Shown piece by piece: positions 1-10,297 of a stretch of DNA of 64,000 nucleotides. Both the position numbers and the translations under genes were made by a program. This DNA comes from Roseateles sp. (lineage in GTDB: Bacteria; Pseudomonadota; Gammaproteobacteria; Burkholderiales; Burkholderiaceae_C): assembly GCA_015657635.1 (NCBI GenBank), contig JACDQM010000128.1, positions 1 to 64,000 on the forward strand, read 5' to 3'. The notes under the pieces are model-generated. The model saw only the letters and a list, made by a program, of their open reading frames with translations. It was not told the origin of the DNA and did not search any database. Position 1 is the stretch's first letter; each line of letters opens with the position of its first letter.

Positions 1-1554
<1,554 letters not shown>

Positions 1555-1661
1555 GGGTGACCGAAAACGCGGCTTGAGACGAAGTCACAAGCTGCACACG
1601 TATCTGGACAACTTGTAATCCACCGACCCAAAGGCGTCACTGACACGGCGCCGCAGGTGAC

Positions 1662-1687
1662 AAAGGGCTGGCTCTGCCAGCCCTTTT
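1662..1687 (+). terminator. intrinsic terminator of rpoD
   Basis: The arms AAAGGGCTGGC (1662-1672) and GCCAGCCCTTT (1676-1686) pair perfectly over 11 bp around a TCT loop, and the 3' arm runs into TTTT. It lies about 110 bases after the rpoD stop. It also argues that the next gene does not start at the in-frame ATG at 1691, directly behind the hairpin. Confidence 0.85.
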
Positions 1688-1801
1688 CCTTTGGGCCAAG
1701 CCTTTGCAGCAATCCCGCCCTTCTCCGCGTTTACTCGCCCGGAAACTGTCACTTGCCGCGGCTACACTGAGAACTGCTTCACGATCTGCCCTTTCTTGCC
1801 C

Positions 1802-2770
1802 ATGACCCACATCCGGGAACGCACCGTCTTGTTTGCCGATTTGCGTGGCAGCACGGCGCTTTTCGAGACTTTGGGCAATGCCGAGGCCACAGCCGTGGTC
1901 ACCCACACCGTGGGTCAGATCGGCAAGGCGGTCAGCGATTGCAGCGGCATGCTGATCAAGACCCTGGGCGACGGCCTGATGGCGGTCTTTGACTCACCGC
2001 GCGATGGTGTGAAGTCCGCCATCCGCATGCATGAAATCCTCGAACGCATGGTTGCCAAGGGCCGGCCGCAAGCCTCGTCGCCCAGCCTGAGGGCGCTGCG
2101 TATGCAGGTGGCTCTCGCGCGCGGTGAGGTGGTTGAGATGAGCGGCGACTGCTTCGGCGATGCCGTCAATGTGGCCGCGCGCCTGCTGGACCATGCGGGC
2201 GACAACGAAACCCTGGTCACGGCCGAAGTCCTCGCCGGCCTGCCGAGCACGCAGAAACTGCGTTTTCGCAGCCTGGACCGCATCACCGTGCGTGGCCGCG
2301 TCGAGCCGGTTCATGTGTATGTGCTGGACAAGCCCAACCAGGGTGACCCCGTCGCCACGCAGTTCGGTGAAGTCAGGCAGGACAGCATCGATCCCGACGG
2401 CATCCGCCTGATCTGGATGGATCTGGACCGCGTCTTCGACATCGCGAGCATGCCCATCGTGCTGGGTCGCAGCGTGCAGGCCACCTACTGCATCACCGAT
2501 GGCCGTGTGTCGCGTTCGCATGCACGCATCGACTGGCACGGCGGCTCCTTCTCGCTGACCGACCTCAGCTACAACGGCACCTATGTGCGCTTTGGTGGCG
2601 CGGGCGACATCATCAGCCTGCGCCGTGGCAGTTGCACGCTGCATGGCAGCGGCATCATCGGCCTGGGTGGCTCGCCCATTGGCGGCGGGTCGCCGACCGT
2701 CAGCTTCGAGGTGCTGCACTTCGCCGATACCGAGCCCCTGCTGTCCGGATCCAGCCGCGGCGCCCTCTGA
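1802..2770 (+). CDS. class III adenylate/guanylate cyclase with C-terminal FHA domain
   Basis: The predicted 322-residue soluble protein joins two signalling modules. Residues 8-175 are a class III nucleotide cyclase domain. The two metal-binding aspartates are D13 (FADLRGSTAL) and D57 (TLGDGLMAVF), K53 fits the purine-contacting lysine, and N123 and R127 in GDAVNVAARL fit the transition-state pair, so it looks catalytically complete. Residues 218-290 form an FHA domain with GR (222-223), SRSH (237-240) and NGT (258-260), which in this fold reads phosphothreonine. There is no membrane segment or signal peptide. I chose the ATG at 1802 over the in-frame ATG at 1691, because the latter follows the rpoD terminator and its extra 37 residues do not belong to the cyclase fold. 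hemH begins 28 bases after the stop, so the two may be cotranscribed. Whether the product is cAMP or cGMP cannot be told here. Confidence 0.9.
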   Translation: MTHIRERTVLFADLRGSTALFETLGNAEATAVVTHTVGQIGKAVSDCSGMLIKTLGDGLMAVFDSPRDGVKSAIRMHEILERMVAKGRPQASSPSLRALRMQVALARGEVVEMSGDCFGDAVNVAARLLDHAGDNETLVTAEVLAGLPSTQKLRFRSLDRITVRGRVEPVHVYVLDKPNQGDPVATQFGEVRQDSIDPDGIRLIWMDLDRVFDIASMPIVLGRSVQATYCITDGRVSRSHARIDWHGGSFSLTDLSYNGTYVRFGGAGDIISLRRGSCTLHGSGIIGLGGSPIGGGSPTVSFEVLHFADTEPLLSGSSRGAL

Positions 2771-2798
2771 GTCTCTCTTCTCTCCGCTCCCCCTGCCC

Positions 2799-3893
2799 AT
2801 GCCACGTTTCCAGCCCGAAGCGCCCTATTCCCACGGCAGCGCCGCCAAGACCGCTGTGCTGCTGTGCAATCTCGGCACACCTGACGCGCCGACAGCCCCG
2901 GCACTGCGACGCTACCTTGGCCAGTTCCTGAGCGATCCGCGGGTGGTGGAAATCCCCAAGCTCGTCTGGCAGCTGATCCTGCACGGCATCATCCTGCGCG
3001 TGCGCCCCGCCAAATCGGCGGCCAAGTACGCGACCGTGTGGATGCCTGAGGGCTCGCCGCTGCGCGTCTGGACCGAGCGACAAGCCAAGCTGCTGCAAGG
3101 CTATCTGGGCGAGCGCGGCCACCAGCTGCTGGTCAAACCTGCGATGCGCTACGGCCAGCCGGCCATCGCCGACACGCTGAACCAGCTGCGCGCCGCAGGC
3201 GTCACGCGCGTGCTGGTGTTGCCGGCCTACCCGCAGTATTCCGGTGCCACGACGGCCAGCGTCATCGACGATGTCTCCCGCTGGGCGCTGCAGACCCGGC
3301 ACCTGCCCGAGCTGCGCTTCATCAACCGCTATCACGACGACCCCGGCTACATCGCCGCGCTGGCCGACAGCGTGCGCGCGCACTGGCAGCGCAACGGCCA
3401 GCCGGACTTGCTGGTGATGAGTTTTCACGGCATGCCCGAGCGCACCCTGCACCTGGGCGACCCTTACCACTGCGAGTGCCTGAAGACGGGCCGTCTGCTG
3501 GCCGAAGCCTTGGGCCTGAGCCGCGATCAGTATCTGGTCACCTTCCAGAGCCGCTTCGGCAAGGCCAAGTGGCTACAGCCCTATACCGAACCCACGCTGC
3601 GCGAGCGCGCCGCGGCCGGGCTGAAGAAGGTCGACCTGATCTGCCCTGGTTTCGCGGCCGACTGCCTGGAGACGCTGGAAGAAATCGCCCAGGAAGCCCG
3701 CGAGGCCTTTCTCGAAGCGGGCGGCAAGGAGTTCGCCTACATCCCTTGCCTGAATGACAGCGACGGCGGCATGCGCATGCTGGCCGATCTGGCCGAGCGC
3801 CACTTGCAAGGCTGGCCGACACGGCAGACGCCGGATGCCCAGGCGCTTGAGCAACAGCGTCAGCGCGCCTTGGCCATGGGCGCCACGGACTGA
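2799..3893 (+). CDS. hemH: ferrochelatase
   Basis: Ferrochelatase inserts ferrous iron into protoporphyrin IX, the last step of protoheme synthesis, at the inner face of the membrane. The 364-residue length is normal. The catalytic histidine lies in SFHGMPERTLHLGDPYHCEC, and the downstream block LVTFQSRFGKAKWLQPYTEP is the second conserved active-site region. The N-terminal AVLLCNLGTPDAP matches the family's opening strand. The frame is open well upstream, into the cyclase gene, but the family start and the ATG at 2799 agree. The gene converges on tctA. Its only upstream partner is the cyclase-FHA gene 28 bases away, and nothing shows that the two share a function. Confidence 0.96.
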   Translation: MPRFQPEAPYSHGSAAKTAVLLCNLGTPDAPTAPALRRYLGQFLSDPRVVEIPKLVWQLILHGIILRVRPAKSAAKYATVWMPEGSPLRVWTERQAKLLQGYLGERGHQLLVKPAMRYGQPAIADTLNQLRAAGVTRVLVLPAYPQYSGATTASVIDDVSRWALQTRHLPELRFINRYHDDPGYIAALADSVRAHWQRNGQPDLLVMSFHGMPERTLHLGDPYHCECLKTGRLLAEALGLSRDQYLVTFQSRFGKAKWLQPYTEPTLRERAAAGLKKVDLICPGFAADCLETLEEIAQEAREAFLEAGGKEFAYIPCLNDSDGGMRMLADLAERHLQGWPTRQTPDAQALEQQRQRALAMGATD

Positions 3894-3899
3894 GCAAGC

Positions 3900-3919
3900 G
3901 ACGGAGCCAGCGCTCCGTC
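3900..3919. terminator. inverted repeat between convergent hemH and tctA
   Basis: GACGGAG (3900-3906) and CTCCGTC (3913-3919) form a 7-bp stem with a six-base loop in the 44-base gap between two converging stops. There is no T-tract on either strand, so its use as a bidirectional terminator is only a suggestion. Confidence 0.4.
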
Positions 3920-3937
3920 ACCCCGATCCAGCCGGGT

Positions 3938-5425
3938 TCAGGCGCGGCGATGCCAGCGCAGCAGGCGTGGCGTGATCAGCACCAGCGCCACAACGATCAG
4001 CAGACCGAGCGACAGCGGGCGTTCCAGGAACACGCTCCAGCGCCCGTCACCGATGGCGATCGCATTGCGCATCTGTGCTTCGGCCAGGGGCCCCAGAATC
4101 ATGCCCACCACCACCGGCGCGGTCGGGAAGTCAAAGCGCCGCATCACCACGCCCAGCAGGCCGATGGCCAGCATCAGGTAGAGGTCGAAGGCGCTCTGGC
4201 GCATGCCATACACGCCCACCGTCGCGAAGATCAGGATGCCGGCGTAGAGCTGAGCCTTGGGAATCTTCAGCAACTTGACCCACAAGCCCACCATCGGCAG
4301 GTTCAAGACCAGCAGCATCACATTGCCAATGTAGAGCGAGGCAATCAAGGCCCACACCAAAGTTGATGAGGTCTGGAACAGCTGCGGACCGGCCTGGATG
4401 CCGTAGTTCTGCAGCGCGGACAACAGGATGGCTGCGGTCACCGAGGTGGGGATGCCCAGCGTCAGCAACGGCACCAATGTTGCCGTCACGGCCGAGTTGT
4501 TCGCCGCTTCCGGCCCGGCCACGCCCTCGATCGCGCCGCTGGTGCCGAACTCTTCCTTGTGCTTGGAGAGCTTGCGCTCGGTGGCATAACTCAGGAAGGT
4601 CGGGATCTCCGAGCCGCCGGCCGGGATGGTGCCGAAGGGGAAGCCGATGAAGGTGCCGCGCAGCCAGGCTGGCACCGAACGCCGCCATTCGCTGCGCGTC
4701 ATGTGCACACGGCTCATCTTGTTGAGGCTCTGCACACTGCGGCCTTCATACAAGGCGTTGTAGAGCGTCTCGCCCACCGCAAACAGGCCCACCGCGACCA
4801 GCACCACCTCGATGCCATCCATGAACTCCGGAATGCCGGCGGTGTAGCGCACCTGGGCCGTGATCTGGTCCAGGCCCACCAGGCCCATCGCCAAGCCGAT
4901 GAAGAGCGAGGTCAGACCGCGCAAGGTGCTCTGCCCCAGCACCGCACTGACGGTGGTGAAGGCCAGCAGCATCAGGCAGAAGTACTCCGGCGGCCCTAGC
5001 GTCACGGCGAATTCCGCCAGCACCGGCGCGAACAGCGTCACCAGCACAGTGGCGATGGTGCCGGCCACGAAGGAGCCGATCGCCGCCGTTGCCAGCGCCG
5101 CGCCAGCGCGCCCGCTCTTGGCCATCTTGAAGCCTTCCAGCGCCGTCACCATGGTGCCGGTCTCGCCGGGCGTGTTCAGCAGGATGGAGGTGGTGGAGCC
5201 GCCGTACATGGCGCCGTAGTAGATGCCGGCGAAGAAGATCATCGACGCGGTCGGATCGACCTGCGAAGTGATCGGCAGCAGCATGGCCACGGTCACCGCC
5301 GGGCCAAGACCGGGCAGCACGCCGATGGCCGTGCCCAAGGCACAGCCGACGAAGGCCCACAGCAGATTGATCGGTGTGCCGGCGGTCGCGAAGCCGCCCA
5401 GAAGTTGCGTCCAGAGATCGCCCAT
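3938..5425 (-). CDS. tctA: tripartite tricarboxylate transporter, large permease TctA
   Basis: TctA is the large, roughly 12-helix membrane subunit of the three-part carboxylate transporters fed by a periplasmic binding protein. The 495-residue length fits. The family's glycine-rich segment [20 protein letters not shown] lies near residue 40, and [18 protein letters not shown] is another signature loop. I start at the ATG at 5425 because GAGGAGGG stands 9 bases upstream; the 12-residue longer reading would overlap tctB. The tctB stop lies 13 bases upstream, inside the ribosome-binding region, so coupling is likely. Substrate specificity (citrate or another carboxylate) cannot be read from the permease. 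Confidence 0.95.
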   Translation of the reverse strand: MGDLWTQLLGGFATAGTPINLLWAFVGCALGTAIGVLPGLGPAVTVAMLLPITSQVDPTASMIFFAGIYYGAMYGGSTTSILLNTPGETGTMVTALEGFKMAKSGRAGAALATAAIGSFVAGTIATVLVTLFAPVLAEFAVTLGPPEYFCLMLLAFTTVSAVLGQSTLRGLTSLFIGLAMGLVGLDQITAQVRYTAGIPEFMDGIEVVLVAVGLFAVGETLYNALYEGRSVQSLNKMSRVHMTRSEWRRSVPAWLRGTFIGFPFGTIPAGGSEIPTFLSYATERKLSKHKEEFGTSGAIEGVAGPEAANNSAVTATLVPLLTLGIPTSVTAAILLSALQNYGIQAGPQLFQTSSTLVWALIASLYIGNVMLLVLNLPMVGLWVKLLKIPKAQLYAGILIFATVGVYGMRQSAFDLYLMLAIGLLGVVMRRFDFPTAPVVVGMILGPLAEAQMRNAIAIGDGRWSVFLERPLSLGLLIVVALVLITPRLLRWHRRA

Positions 5426-5438
5426 TGCCAAGCCCTCC

Positions 5439-5960
5439 TCAGATCCAGCCGCCAGGCGCAAGGCTTGGCAGGTTGATGGCCAACAGCTTGGTGAACAGCC
5501 AGAACACCGGCGCTGCGATCAGCATGCCGGTGACGGCATCTAGCGCCAGCTGGCGCCCGCCGCCGCCGGCCTTGCCTTCGGCCAGGCGCAGGCCGCGCAC
5601 GGCCAGCACAAAACACAGGGTGCAGGACAGCACAAAGCCGATGTGCGTGATCAGGCTGGCATTGGCCACCACGGCGCCCACCACCCACGCTGCCGACTTC
5701 CAGTCCGCCCGCTCCGCACCTGATGGTGTTTCCATCTGCCGGAAGCCGCCGCTGAGCGACTCGCGGATCAGCCACAAGCCGCAAACGATCAAGGCCGCGG
5801 ACACCAGCCAGGGCAAGGCATTCGGGCCAACGCCGGAGTAGCCCGCCTCGGCGGGAATGGACATCGCGCCGACGGCCATGACGAAGCCGATCAGCAGGGC
5901 ACCCACGCCCACCAAGGTCTGGTAGGGATAGGAGGACGAACGCGGGGCGGACTCGCTCAT
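5439..5960 (-). CDS. tctB: tripartite tricarboxylate transporter, small permease TctB
   Basis: TctB is the small, four-helix membrane subunit that works with TctA. The 173-residue protein shows hydrophobic segments at about residues 16-36, 49-65, 92-120 and 137-160, with a charged stretch between the second and third. I use the ATG at 5960 because GGAG stands 6 bases before it; a GTG four codons upstream is possible. The gene lies between tctC and tctA in the usual C-B-A order. A hairpin in the tctC-tctB gap probably lowers its expression relative to the binding protein. Confidence 0.92.
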   Translation of the reverse strand: MSESAPRSSSYPYQTLVGVGALLIGFVMAVGAMSIPAEAGYSGVGPNALPWLVSAALIVCGLWLIRESLSGGFRQMETPSGAERADWKSAAWVVGAVVANASLITHIGFVLSCTLCFVLAVRGLRLAEGKAGGGGRQLALDAVTGMLIAAPVFWLFTKLLAINLPSLAPGGWI

Positions 5961-6001
5961 GGGCGTCTCCACAGTACAGGTTCAAGGGGGGCGAGAAGCA
6001 A

Positions 6002-6028
6002 AGAGGCCGGCAGTTGCAGCCGGCCTCT
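6002..6028 (-). terminator. hairpin between tctC and tctB (partial terminator)
   Basis: AGAGGCCGGC (6002-6011) and GCCGGCCTCT (6019-6028) pair perfectly over 10 bp with a 7-base loop. Read on the minus strand it follows tctC and is trailed by TTTGCTTCTC. A partial terminator or RNA-stabilising hairpin here would give more binding protein than permease, as is common in such operons. Confidence 0.65.
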
Positions 6029-6048
6029 CGGGGGAGCGCAGCCGTCGC

Positions 6049-7008
6049 TCAGATCATTCCGGACTTCACCATCACGGCACGCAACATCGCGAACTCCTGG
6101 TCGACGAAGTCGTGGAAGGCCTTGCCCGTCATCAGCGCCGGCGTCCAGCCGTTCTTCTCCAGCGACTCGAGCCAGCTCTTGTTGCGGAACACGCTGGTGA
6201 TCATGTCGGTCAAAGCCTTCTGCTGCGCGGGGCTGATGCCAGGGGCCGCGTAGACGCCGCGCCAGTTGCCGATCTCGACGTTGTAGCCCAGCTCCTTGAG
6301 CGTCGGGATGTCCAGGCCCTTCAGCCGGGTCGGCGAAGTCACGGCAATCGGGCGCATCTTGCCGCTCTCGATGTATTGCTGGAACTCGCTGTAGCCGCTG
6401 CCACCCACCGTCACATTGCCACCCAGGATTGCGGCCGTGGCCTCGCCACCGCCACGGAAGGGCACGTAGTTGATCTTGGCCGCGTCAACGCCCGCCTCGC
6501 GGGCCAGCATGGCGGCCGCGATGTGTTCGGTCGAGCCGCGCGAGCCGCCGCCCCACTTGACGCTGGCCGGGTCCTTCTTCAGCTGCTCGATCACGTCCTT
6601 CATGGTCTTCAGCGGCGACGCCGCCGGCAGCACGAAGACGTTGTACTCGCTGGTCAGGCGCGCAATCGGCGTGGCCTGGCTCAGCGTCACCGGTGGCTTG
6701 CCAGTGATGATGCCGCCCAGCATCACCGCACCCATCACCATCAGTGCATTCGGATCGCCCTTGCTGGCGTTGACGAACTGAGACAGGCCGATGGCGCCGG
6801 CAGCGCCGCCCTTGTTCTCGTAGGTCACGGAAGACGCCAGGCCCGCGTCCTGCAGCGCCTTGCCCAAGGCGCGACCGGTGGTGTCCCAGCCGCCGCCCGG
6901 GTTGGCCGGAATCATCATCTTCACATTGCCGGCAGCCTGAGCCGACAGGGGAAGGGCCGAAGCGGCCGCAGCCGCCAGCAGAGTCTTGAGGAATTCGTCG
7001 CGACGCAT
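6049..7008 (-). CDS. tctC: tripartite tricarboxylate transporter substrate-binding protein TctC
   Basis: This is the extracytoplasmic solute receptor of the Tct system. The 319-residue protein begins with a cleavable signal peptide (a charged MRRDEFLK, a hydrophobic alanine/leucine core, then a cut near SAQAA-GN at residues 24-27). The twin arginine followed by DEFLK resembles a Tat signal but lacks the exact spacing. NPGGGWDTTGRALGKAL is the family's ligand loop, and NKGGAAGAIG is the second conserved block. AAGGAG stands 9 bases before the ATG. The gene opens the tctCBA operon and faces tctDE, whose regulators in this arrangement usually control it. The ligand is unknown; the family includes citrate, tartrate, terephthalate and many orphan receptors. 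Confidence 0.94.
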   Translation of the reverse strand: MRRDEFLKTLLAAAAASALPLSAQAAGNVKMMIPANPGGGWDTTGRALGKALQDAGLASSVTYENKGGAAGAIGLSQFVNASKGDPNALMVMGAVMLGGIITGKPPVTLSQATPIARLTSEYNVFVLPAASPLKTMKDVIEQLKKDPASVKWGGGSRGSTEHIAAAMLAREAGVDAAKINYVPFRGGGEATAAILGGNVTVGGSGYSEFQQYIESGKMRPIAVTSPTRLKGLDIPTLKELGYNVEIGNWRGVYAAPGISPAQQKALTDMITSVFRNKSWLESLEKNGWTPALMTGKAFHDFVDQEFAMLRAVMVKSGMI

Positions 7009-7126
7009 GACGCTTGTCTCCTTGTTGTGAATTGAATGCCCGCATCCTCGCCGTCGACGCTGTCAGTCGGCTGTCCGGCAGCCTAGGGGAAATGCTAGGT
7101 CCGCGACAGCCCTAGACTCGCTGCCC
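7009..7126. promoter_or_regulatory. divergent tctC/tctD control region with CCTAG repeats
   Basis: The 118-base gap must hold both promoters. CCTAG (7082-7086) and CTAGG (7095-7099) form an inverted repeat with 8 bases between arms, and CCTAG recurs at 7111-7115, a possible response-regulator site. TAGACT (7113-7118) looks like a -10 box only 8 bases before the tctD ATG, so tctD mRNA may be leaderless. No good -35 hexamer is visible, as expected of an activated promoter. Confidence 0.45.
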
Positions 7127-7807
7127 ATGAAACTGCTTTTGGTTGAGGACGACGCGGCCATGCGGCTGAGCCTGACGCGCAGCTTCGAGCGACGCGGCTT
7201 GCAAGTGCTGGCGGTCGATTGCGGCGCGGCAGCGTTGGAGCGCTGGCCGCAATGGAAGCCTGACGTCGTAGTGCTGGACTTGAGCCTGCCCGATATCGAC
7301 GGCCTGGACGTGCTGGGCCGCGCCCGCGCCCAGGGGCTGAAGAGCCCGGTGCTGATCCTCACAGCACGTGGCACGGTCGGCGACCGCATCCTCGGGCTCA
7401 ATGTCGGCGCCGACGACTACCTGCCCAAGCCTTTCGATCTGGATGAACTGATGGCACGCCTGCAGGCCCTGGGCCGGCGCTCCGGCGCCAGCGCCGGCAG
7501 CGGCACCGCAACGAGCGCCAGCTTCTGCGGCATGCGGGTCGAGAGCGAGAGTGGCGCCGTCTATCACGAAGGCGAGGTGCTGGAGCTCGCGCCCCGCGAG
7601 AGCGCACTGTTGCGCGCCCTGCTCGCCCGTCCGGGCCACGCGATCGCCAAGGAGCGCCTGTTCGAGCTGGTGTTCCCCGGCCAGGCCGAGGTTCAGCTGG
7701 AGGCGATCGAGGTGGTGGCTTATCGGCTGCGCAAGCGTATCGCCCACACCGGCGCCCAGTTGGTGACGCTGCGCGGACTGGGCTACCTGCTGAAGGCCCA
7801 AACGTGA
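7127..7807 (+). CDS. tctD: response regulator TctD, OmpR family
   Basis: This is the DNA-binding half of a two-component system next to the tricarboxylate transporter. The receiver domain (residues 1-118) shows the acidic pocket VEDD, the phospho-acceptor aspartate in VVLDLSLPD at about residue 51, the threonine in LILTARG and the lysine in LPKPFDLDEL. Residues 130-225 are a winged-helix output domain (LAPRESALLRALL ... VEVVAYRLRKRI ... LRGLGYLL). The 226-residue length is typical. The stop overlaps the tctE start in GTGA, so the pair is translationally coupled. Control of tctCBA is inferred from the divergent layout and the known TctDE systems. Confidence 0.93.
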   Translation: MKLLLVEDDAAMRLSLTRSFERRGLQVLAVDCGAAALERWPQWKPDVVVLDLSLPDIDGLDVLGRARAQGLKSPVLILTARGTVGDRILGLNVGADDYLPKPFDLDELMARLQALGRRSGASAGSGTATSASFCGMRVESESGAVYHEGEVLELAPRESALLRALLARPGHAIAKERLFELVFPGQAEVQLEAIEVVAYRLRKRIAHTGAQLVTLRGLGYLLKAQT

Positions 7808-9237
7808 GCGCGCCACGCCCCAGCTCGCTGCGCCGGCGCTTGACACTGGGCATCCTGCTGCCGGTGATCGTGCTGATCGGCTTCAACACCTGGAGCCTGT
7901 ACCAGCAGGCCCTGAAGGCGGCCGACACCGCCTACGACCGGACTCTGCTGGCCTCGGCCAAATCGATCGGCGAATTGCTGGAGGTCAGCGACGACGGCCA
8001 GCAAGCCCGGCTGCGCGCCACCGTGCTGTACTCAGCGCTGGAGCCCTTCGAAGCCGACAACCGCAGCCGCATCTACTACCGCGTCAGCGGCTTCGAGGGC
8101 GAGATGGTGTCGGGCTTCCCCGATCTGCCGGTCTGGCGCGGCGAGCTGCCGAGCACCGGTCCCTATGCGGCCCTGGTCAGCTTCTACGACGACCATTACC
8201 GCGGCGAACCGGTGCGCGTGGCGGTGCTGCTGCAGCCGGTGGCCGGCGTGGCGGGCCAGGGCATGGCCACCATCCAGGTGGCCGAGACGCTGGAGCTGCG
8301 CCACACGCTGGCGCGCCAGATCCTCACCGAGACGCTGTGGCGCCAGGCCCTGCTGGTGCTGGTGATCGTGGCGGTGGTGGTGGTGGTGGTGCAGCGTGCC
8401 ACCGGGCCGGTGCGCCGACTCTCGGCGCAGCTGCGCGAGCGCACCGAAGGCGATCTGTCGCCGGTGGATGCACCGGACGCACCGCGCGAATGGGTGCCGC
8501 TGGTCGAGGCCACCAACCAGGTGGTGGAACGGCTGCGCCAGTTGCTGGACTATCAGAAGCGCTTTGTGCGCGACGCCTCGCATCAGCTGAAGACGCCGCT
8601 GGCGGTGCTGAAAACCCAGGTGCAGAGCGCACGCCAGGGCGATGTGGAACCGATGCAGGCGCTGGCCGAGATTGCCACCACGGTGGACCGCGCCACCCAG
8701 GTGGCCAACCAGATGCTGGCGCTGGCCAAGGTCGAGCAGTTGCGCCAGCAAGTCGACGAGATGCCGCTGCAGGACTGGGCCGAGGTGACCCGCGCCGTCG
8801 CCCTGGATCTGGCCCCGCTGATTGCCGAAGCGCAGCTGGACTTCGACCTTGATGTGCAGCCCGCGCCGGTGCGCAGCCATGAATGGGCGCTGCGCGAACT
8901 GACCCGCAACCTGCTTCACAACGCCATTCAGCACACGCGCCAGCGCCTGCTGATCCGGCTGCATGTGGACGAGCAGGTGGCGGTGCTGACCGTCTCGGAT
9001 GACGGGCCGGGCCTGAGCAGCGAGCAGCAATCCCGCTTGTTTCTGCCCTTTGCAGCGGGCTCGCCCCAGGGGGGGTCGGGATTGGGCCTAGCGATCTGTC
9101 ATGGCATCGTGCAGTCGCTACGGGGCAGCATCACGCTGAGCAACCACGTGGCCGAGCGTGCCGGGGCCCAGGCTGTCACCGGTCTGGACGCAAGGGTCAG
9201 CCTGCCGCTGGCCAGCGCGGCGAAAATGCCGGCATGA
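7804..9237 (+). CDS. tctE: sensor histidine kinase TctE
   Basis: This is the membrane sensor partner of TctD. Two membrane segments, at about residues 12-30 and 181-198, enclose a roughly 150-residue periplasmic region of the two-component-kinase N-terminal type. HAMP-like residues 200-245 follow. The phospho-accepting H260 lies in RDASHQLKTPLAVLK. The ATPase carries the N box (RNLLHNAIQHT), DDGPGLS and GSGLGLAICHGIV. The 477-residue length is normal. Translation starts at a GTG that overlaps the tctD stop, and its own stop overlaps the hslR start in ATGA. The stimulus is presumably the carried carboxylate or a transporter state, which is inference. Confidence 0.93.
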   Translation: MSAPRPSSLRRRLTLGILLPVIVLIGFNTWSLYQQALKAADTAYDRTLLASAKSIGELLEVSDDGQQARLRATVLYSALEPFEADNRSRIYYRVSGFEGEMVSGFPDLPVWRGELPSTGPYAALVSFYDDHYRGEPVRVAVLLQPVAGVAGQGMATIQVAETLELRHTLARQILTETLWRQALLVLVIVAVVVVVVQRATGPVRRLSAQLRERTEGDLSPVDAPDAPREWVPLVEATNQVVERLRQLLDYQKRFVRDASHQLKTPLAVLKTQVQSARQGDVEPMQALAEIATTVDRATQVANQMLALAKVEQLRQQVDEMPLQDWAEVTRAVALDLAPLIAEAQLDFDLDVQPAPVRSHEWALRELTRNLLHNAIQHTRQRLLIRLHVDEQVAVLTVSDDGPGLSSEQQSRLFLPFAAGSPQGGSGLGLAICHGIVQSLRGSITLSNHVAERAGAQAVTGLDARVSLPLASAAKMPA

Positions 9238-9650
9238 ACAAGGCACTTCCTGGCCCCGTGCGGCTGGACAAATGGCTGTGGGCGGCGCGTTTCTACAAGA
9301 CGCGTGCGCTGGCGGTTGACGAGATCGGCAAGGGCCGGGTGCAGGTCAATGGCCAGGACGCCAAGCCCTCGCGCGAAGTCAGGGTTGGCGATCTGCTGCG
9401 ACTGCGGCAGGGCCCGGTCGAGCGCGAAGTCCAGGTACTGGCCCTCAGCCATGTGCGCGGACCTGCACCAGTGGCTCAGGCGCTGTATGCGGAAACGCCG
9501 GAAAGCAGCGCGGCCCGCGAGAAGGCGGCCGAGGCCCGCCGCCTGGCGCCTGAACCGGCCCAGACCATCACGCAGGGCCGCCCCACCAAGCAGGACCGGC
9601 GGCGCCTGTCCGAGTGGGACCGCTGGTCGGCCAGCGCCGACCCGGACTGA
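9234..9650 (+). CDS. hslR: S4-domain RNA-binding heat-shock protein 15 (HslR)
   Basis: HslR binds stalled 50S subunits carrying a peptidyl-tRNA and helps recycle them after heat stress. The S4 fold begins at VRLDKWLWAARFYKTRALAV (residues 8-27) and continues through GKGRVQVNGQDAKPS and GDLLRLR. A charged C-terminal tail ends in QDRRRLSEWDRW. The 138-residue length is close to that of E. coli HslR. The start ATG overlaps the tctE stop by 4 bases, while grpE begins 105 bases later behind its own sigma-32 promoter. It therefore looks cotranslated with the sensor kinase, not driven by the heat-shock promoter, although read-through into grpE is possible. Confidence 0.9.
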   Translation: MNKALPGPVRLDKWLWAARFYKTRALAVDEIGKGRVQVNGQDAKPSREVRVGDLLRLRQGPVEREVQVLALSHVRGPAPVAQALYAETPESSAAREKAAEARRLAPEPAQTITQGRPTKQDRRRLSEWDRWSASADPD

Positions 9651-9702
9651 GCTTGGCTGCCGGCAGCGGGTTTGCCCCGATGCCGGATGCCACAATCCCC
9701 CT

Positions 9703-9730
9703 CTTGAAAACCAGGGCATGGCCCCCATCT
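9703..9730 (+). promoter_or_regulatory. sigma-32 (RpoH) heat-shock promoter of grpE
   Basis: CTTGAAA (9703-9709), a 13-base spacer and CCCCATCT (9723-9730) match the RpoH consensus CTTGAAA-N11-16-CCCCATNT at every fixed position. Transcription would begin about 20 bases before the grpE ATG. Confidence 0.93.
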
Positions 9731-9755
9731 CGCTGCCATTGCCCAATCAAGCATC

Positions 9756-10280
9756 ATGACGACAGAGCACATCCCCACTCCGCAAGACAGCCCGTCCAGC
9801 GCCGAAGCGCCGGCCCAGAACCTGACGCCCGAAGCCCGGATTGCCGAGCTTGAGGGCCGCTTGGCCGAGATGTCGGACGCCTACCTCCGCGCCAAGGCCG
9901 AGGTGGAGAACATCCGCCGCCGCGCCGAGGATGAGATGAGCAAGGCCCGCAAGTTCGCCGTCGAAGGCTTCGCTGAAGCGATGCTGCCGGTGATGGACAG
10001 CATGGAGGCCGCCATTGCCACGCCAGATGCCAAGGTTGAGACGGTGCTGGAGGGCGTGCATGCCACCAAGCGCCAACTCGCTGCCGCACTGGAGCGCAAC
10101 AAGGTGCTGGAGATCAACCCGGCCCCGGGCGCGAAGTTCGATCCGCACCAGCACCAGGCCATCTCGATGGTGCCGGCCGATCAGGAGGCCAATACCGTGG
10201 TGGCCGTGCTGCAGAAGGGCTACTCGATCGCCGAACGCGTGCTGCGCCCGGCCCTGATCACGGTCGCTGCGCCAAAGTAA
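9756..10280 (+). CDS. grpE: GrpE nucleotide exchange factor
   Basis: GrpE releases ADP from DnaK and resets the Hsp70 cycle in the cytoplasm. The 174-residue protein starts with a disordered, polar stretch. A long dimerising helix follows ([20 protein letters not shown], then [15 protein letters not shown]), and a compact beta domain ends it ([20 protein letters not shown] ... [19 protein letters not shown]). The start at 9756 is the first ATG in frame. The gene sits directly behind a consensus sigma-32 promoter and 81 bases before dnaK. Confidence 0.97.
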   Translation: MTTEHIPTPQDSPSSAEAPAQNLTPEARIAELEGRLAEMSDAYLRAKAEVENIRRRAEDEMSKARKFAVEGFAEAMLPVMDSMEAAIATPDAKVETVLEGVHATKRQLAAALERNKVLEINPAPGAKFDPHQHQAISMVPADQEANTVVAVLQKGYSIAERVLRPALITVAAPK

Positions 10281-10297
10281 TTCACAGGTCGCTGCCC

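Noticed and set aside
7127-9237. TctDE as a general phosphate- or metal-type regulator not linked to tctCBA
   Set aside because: The divergent, adjacent layout and the family wording fit TctDE; no other target is nearby.
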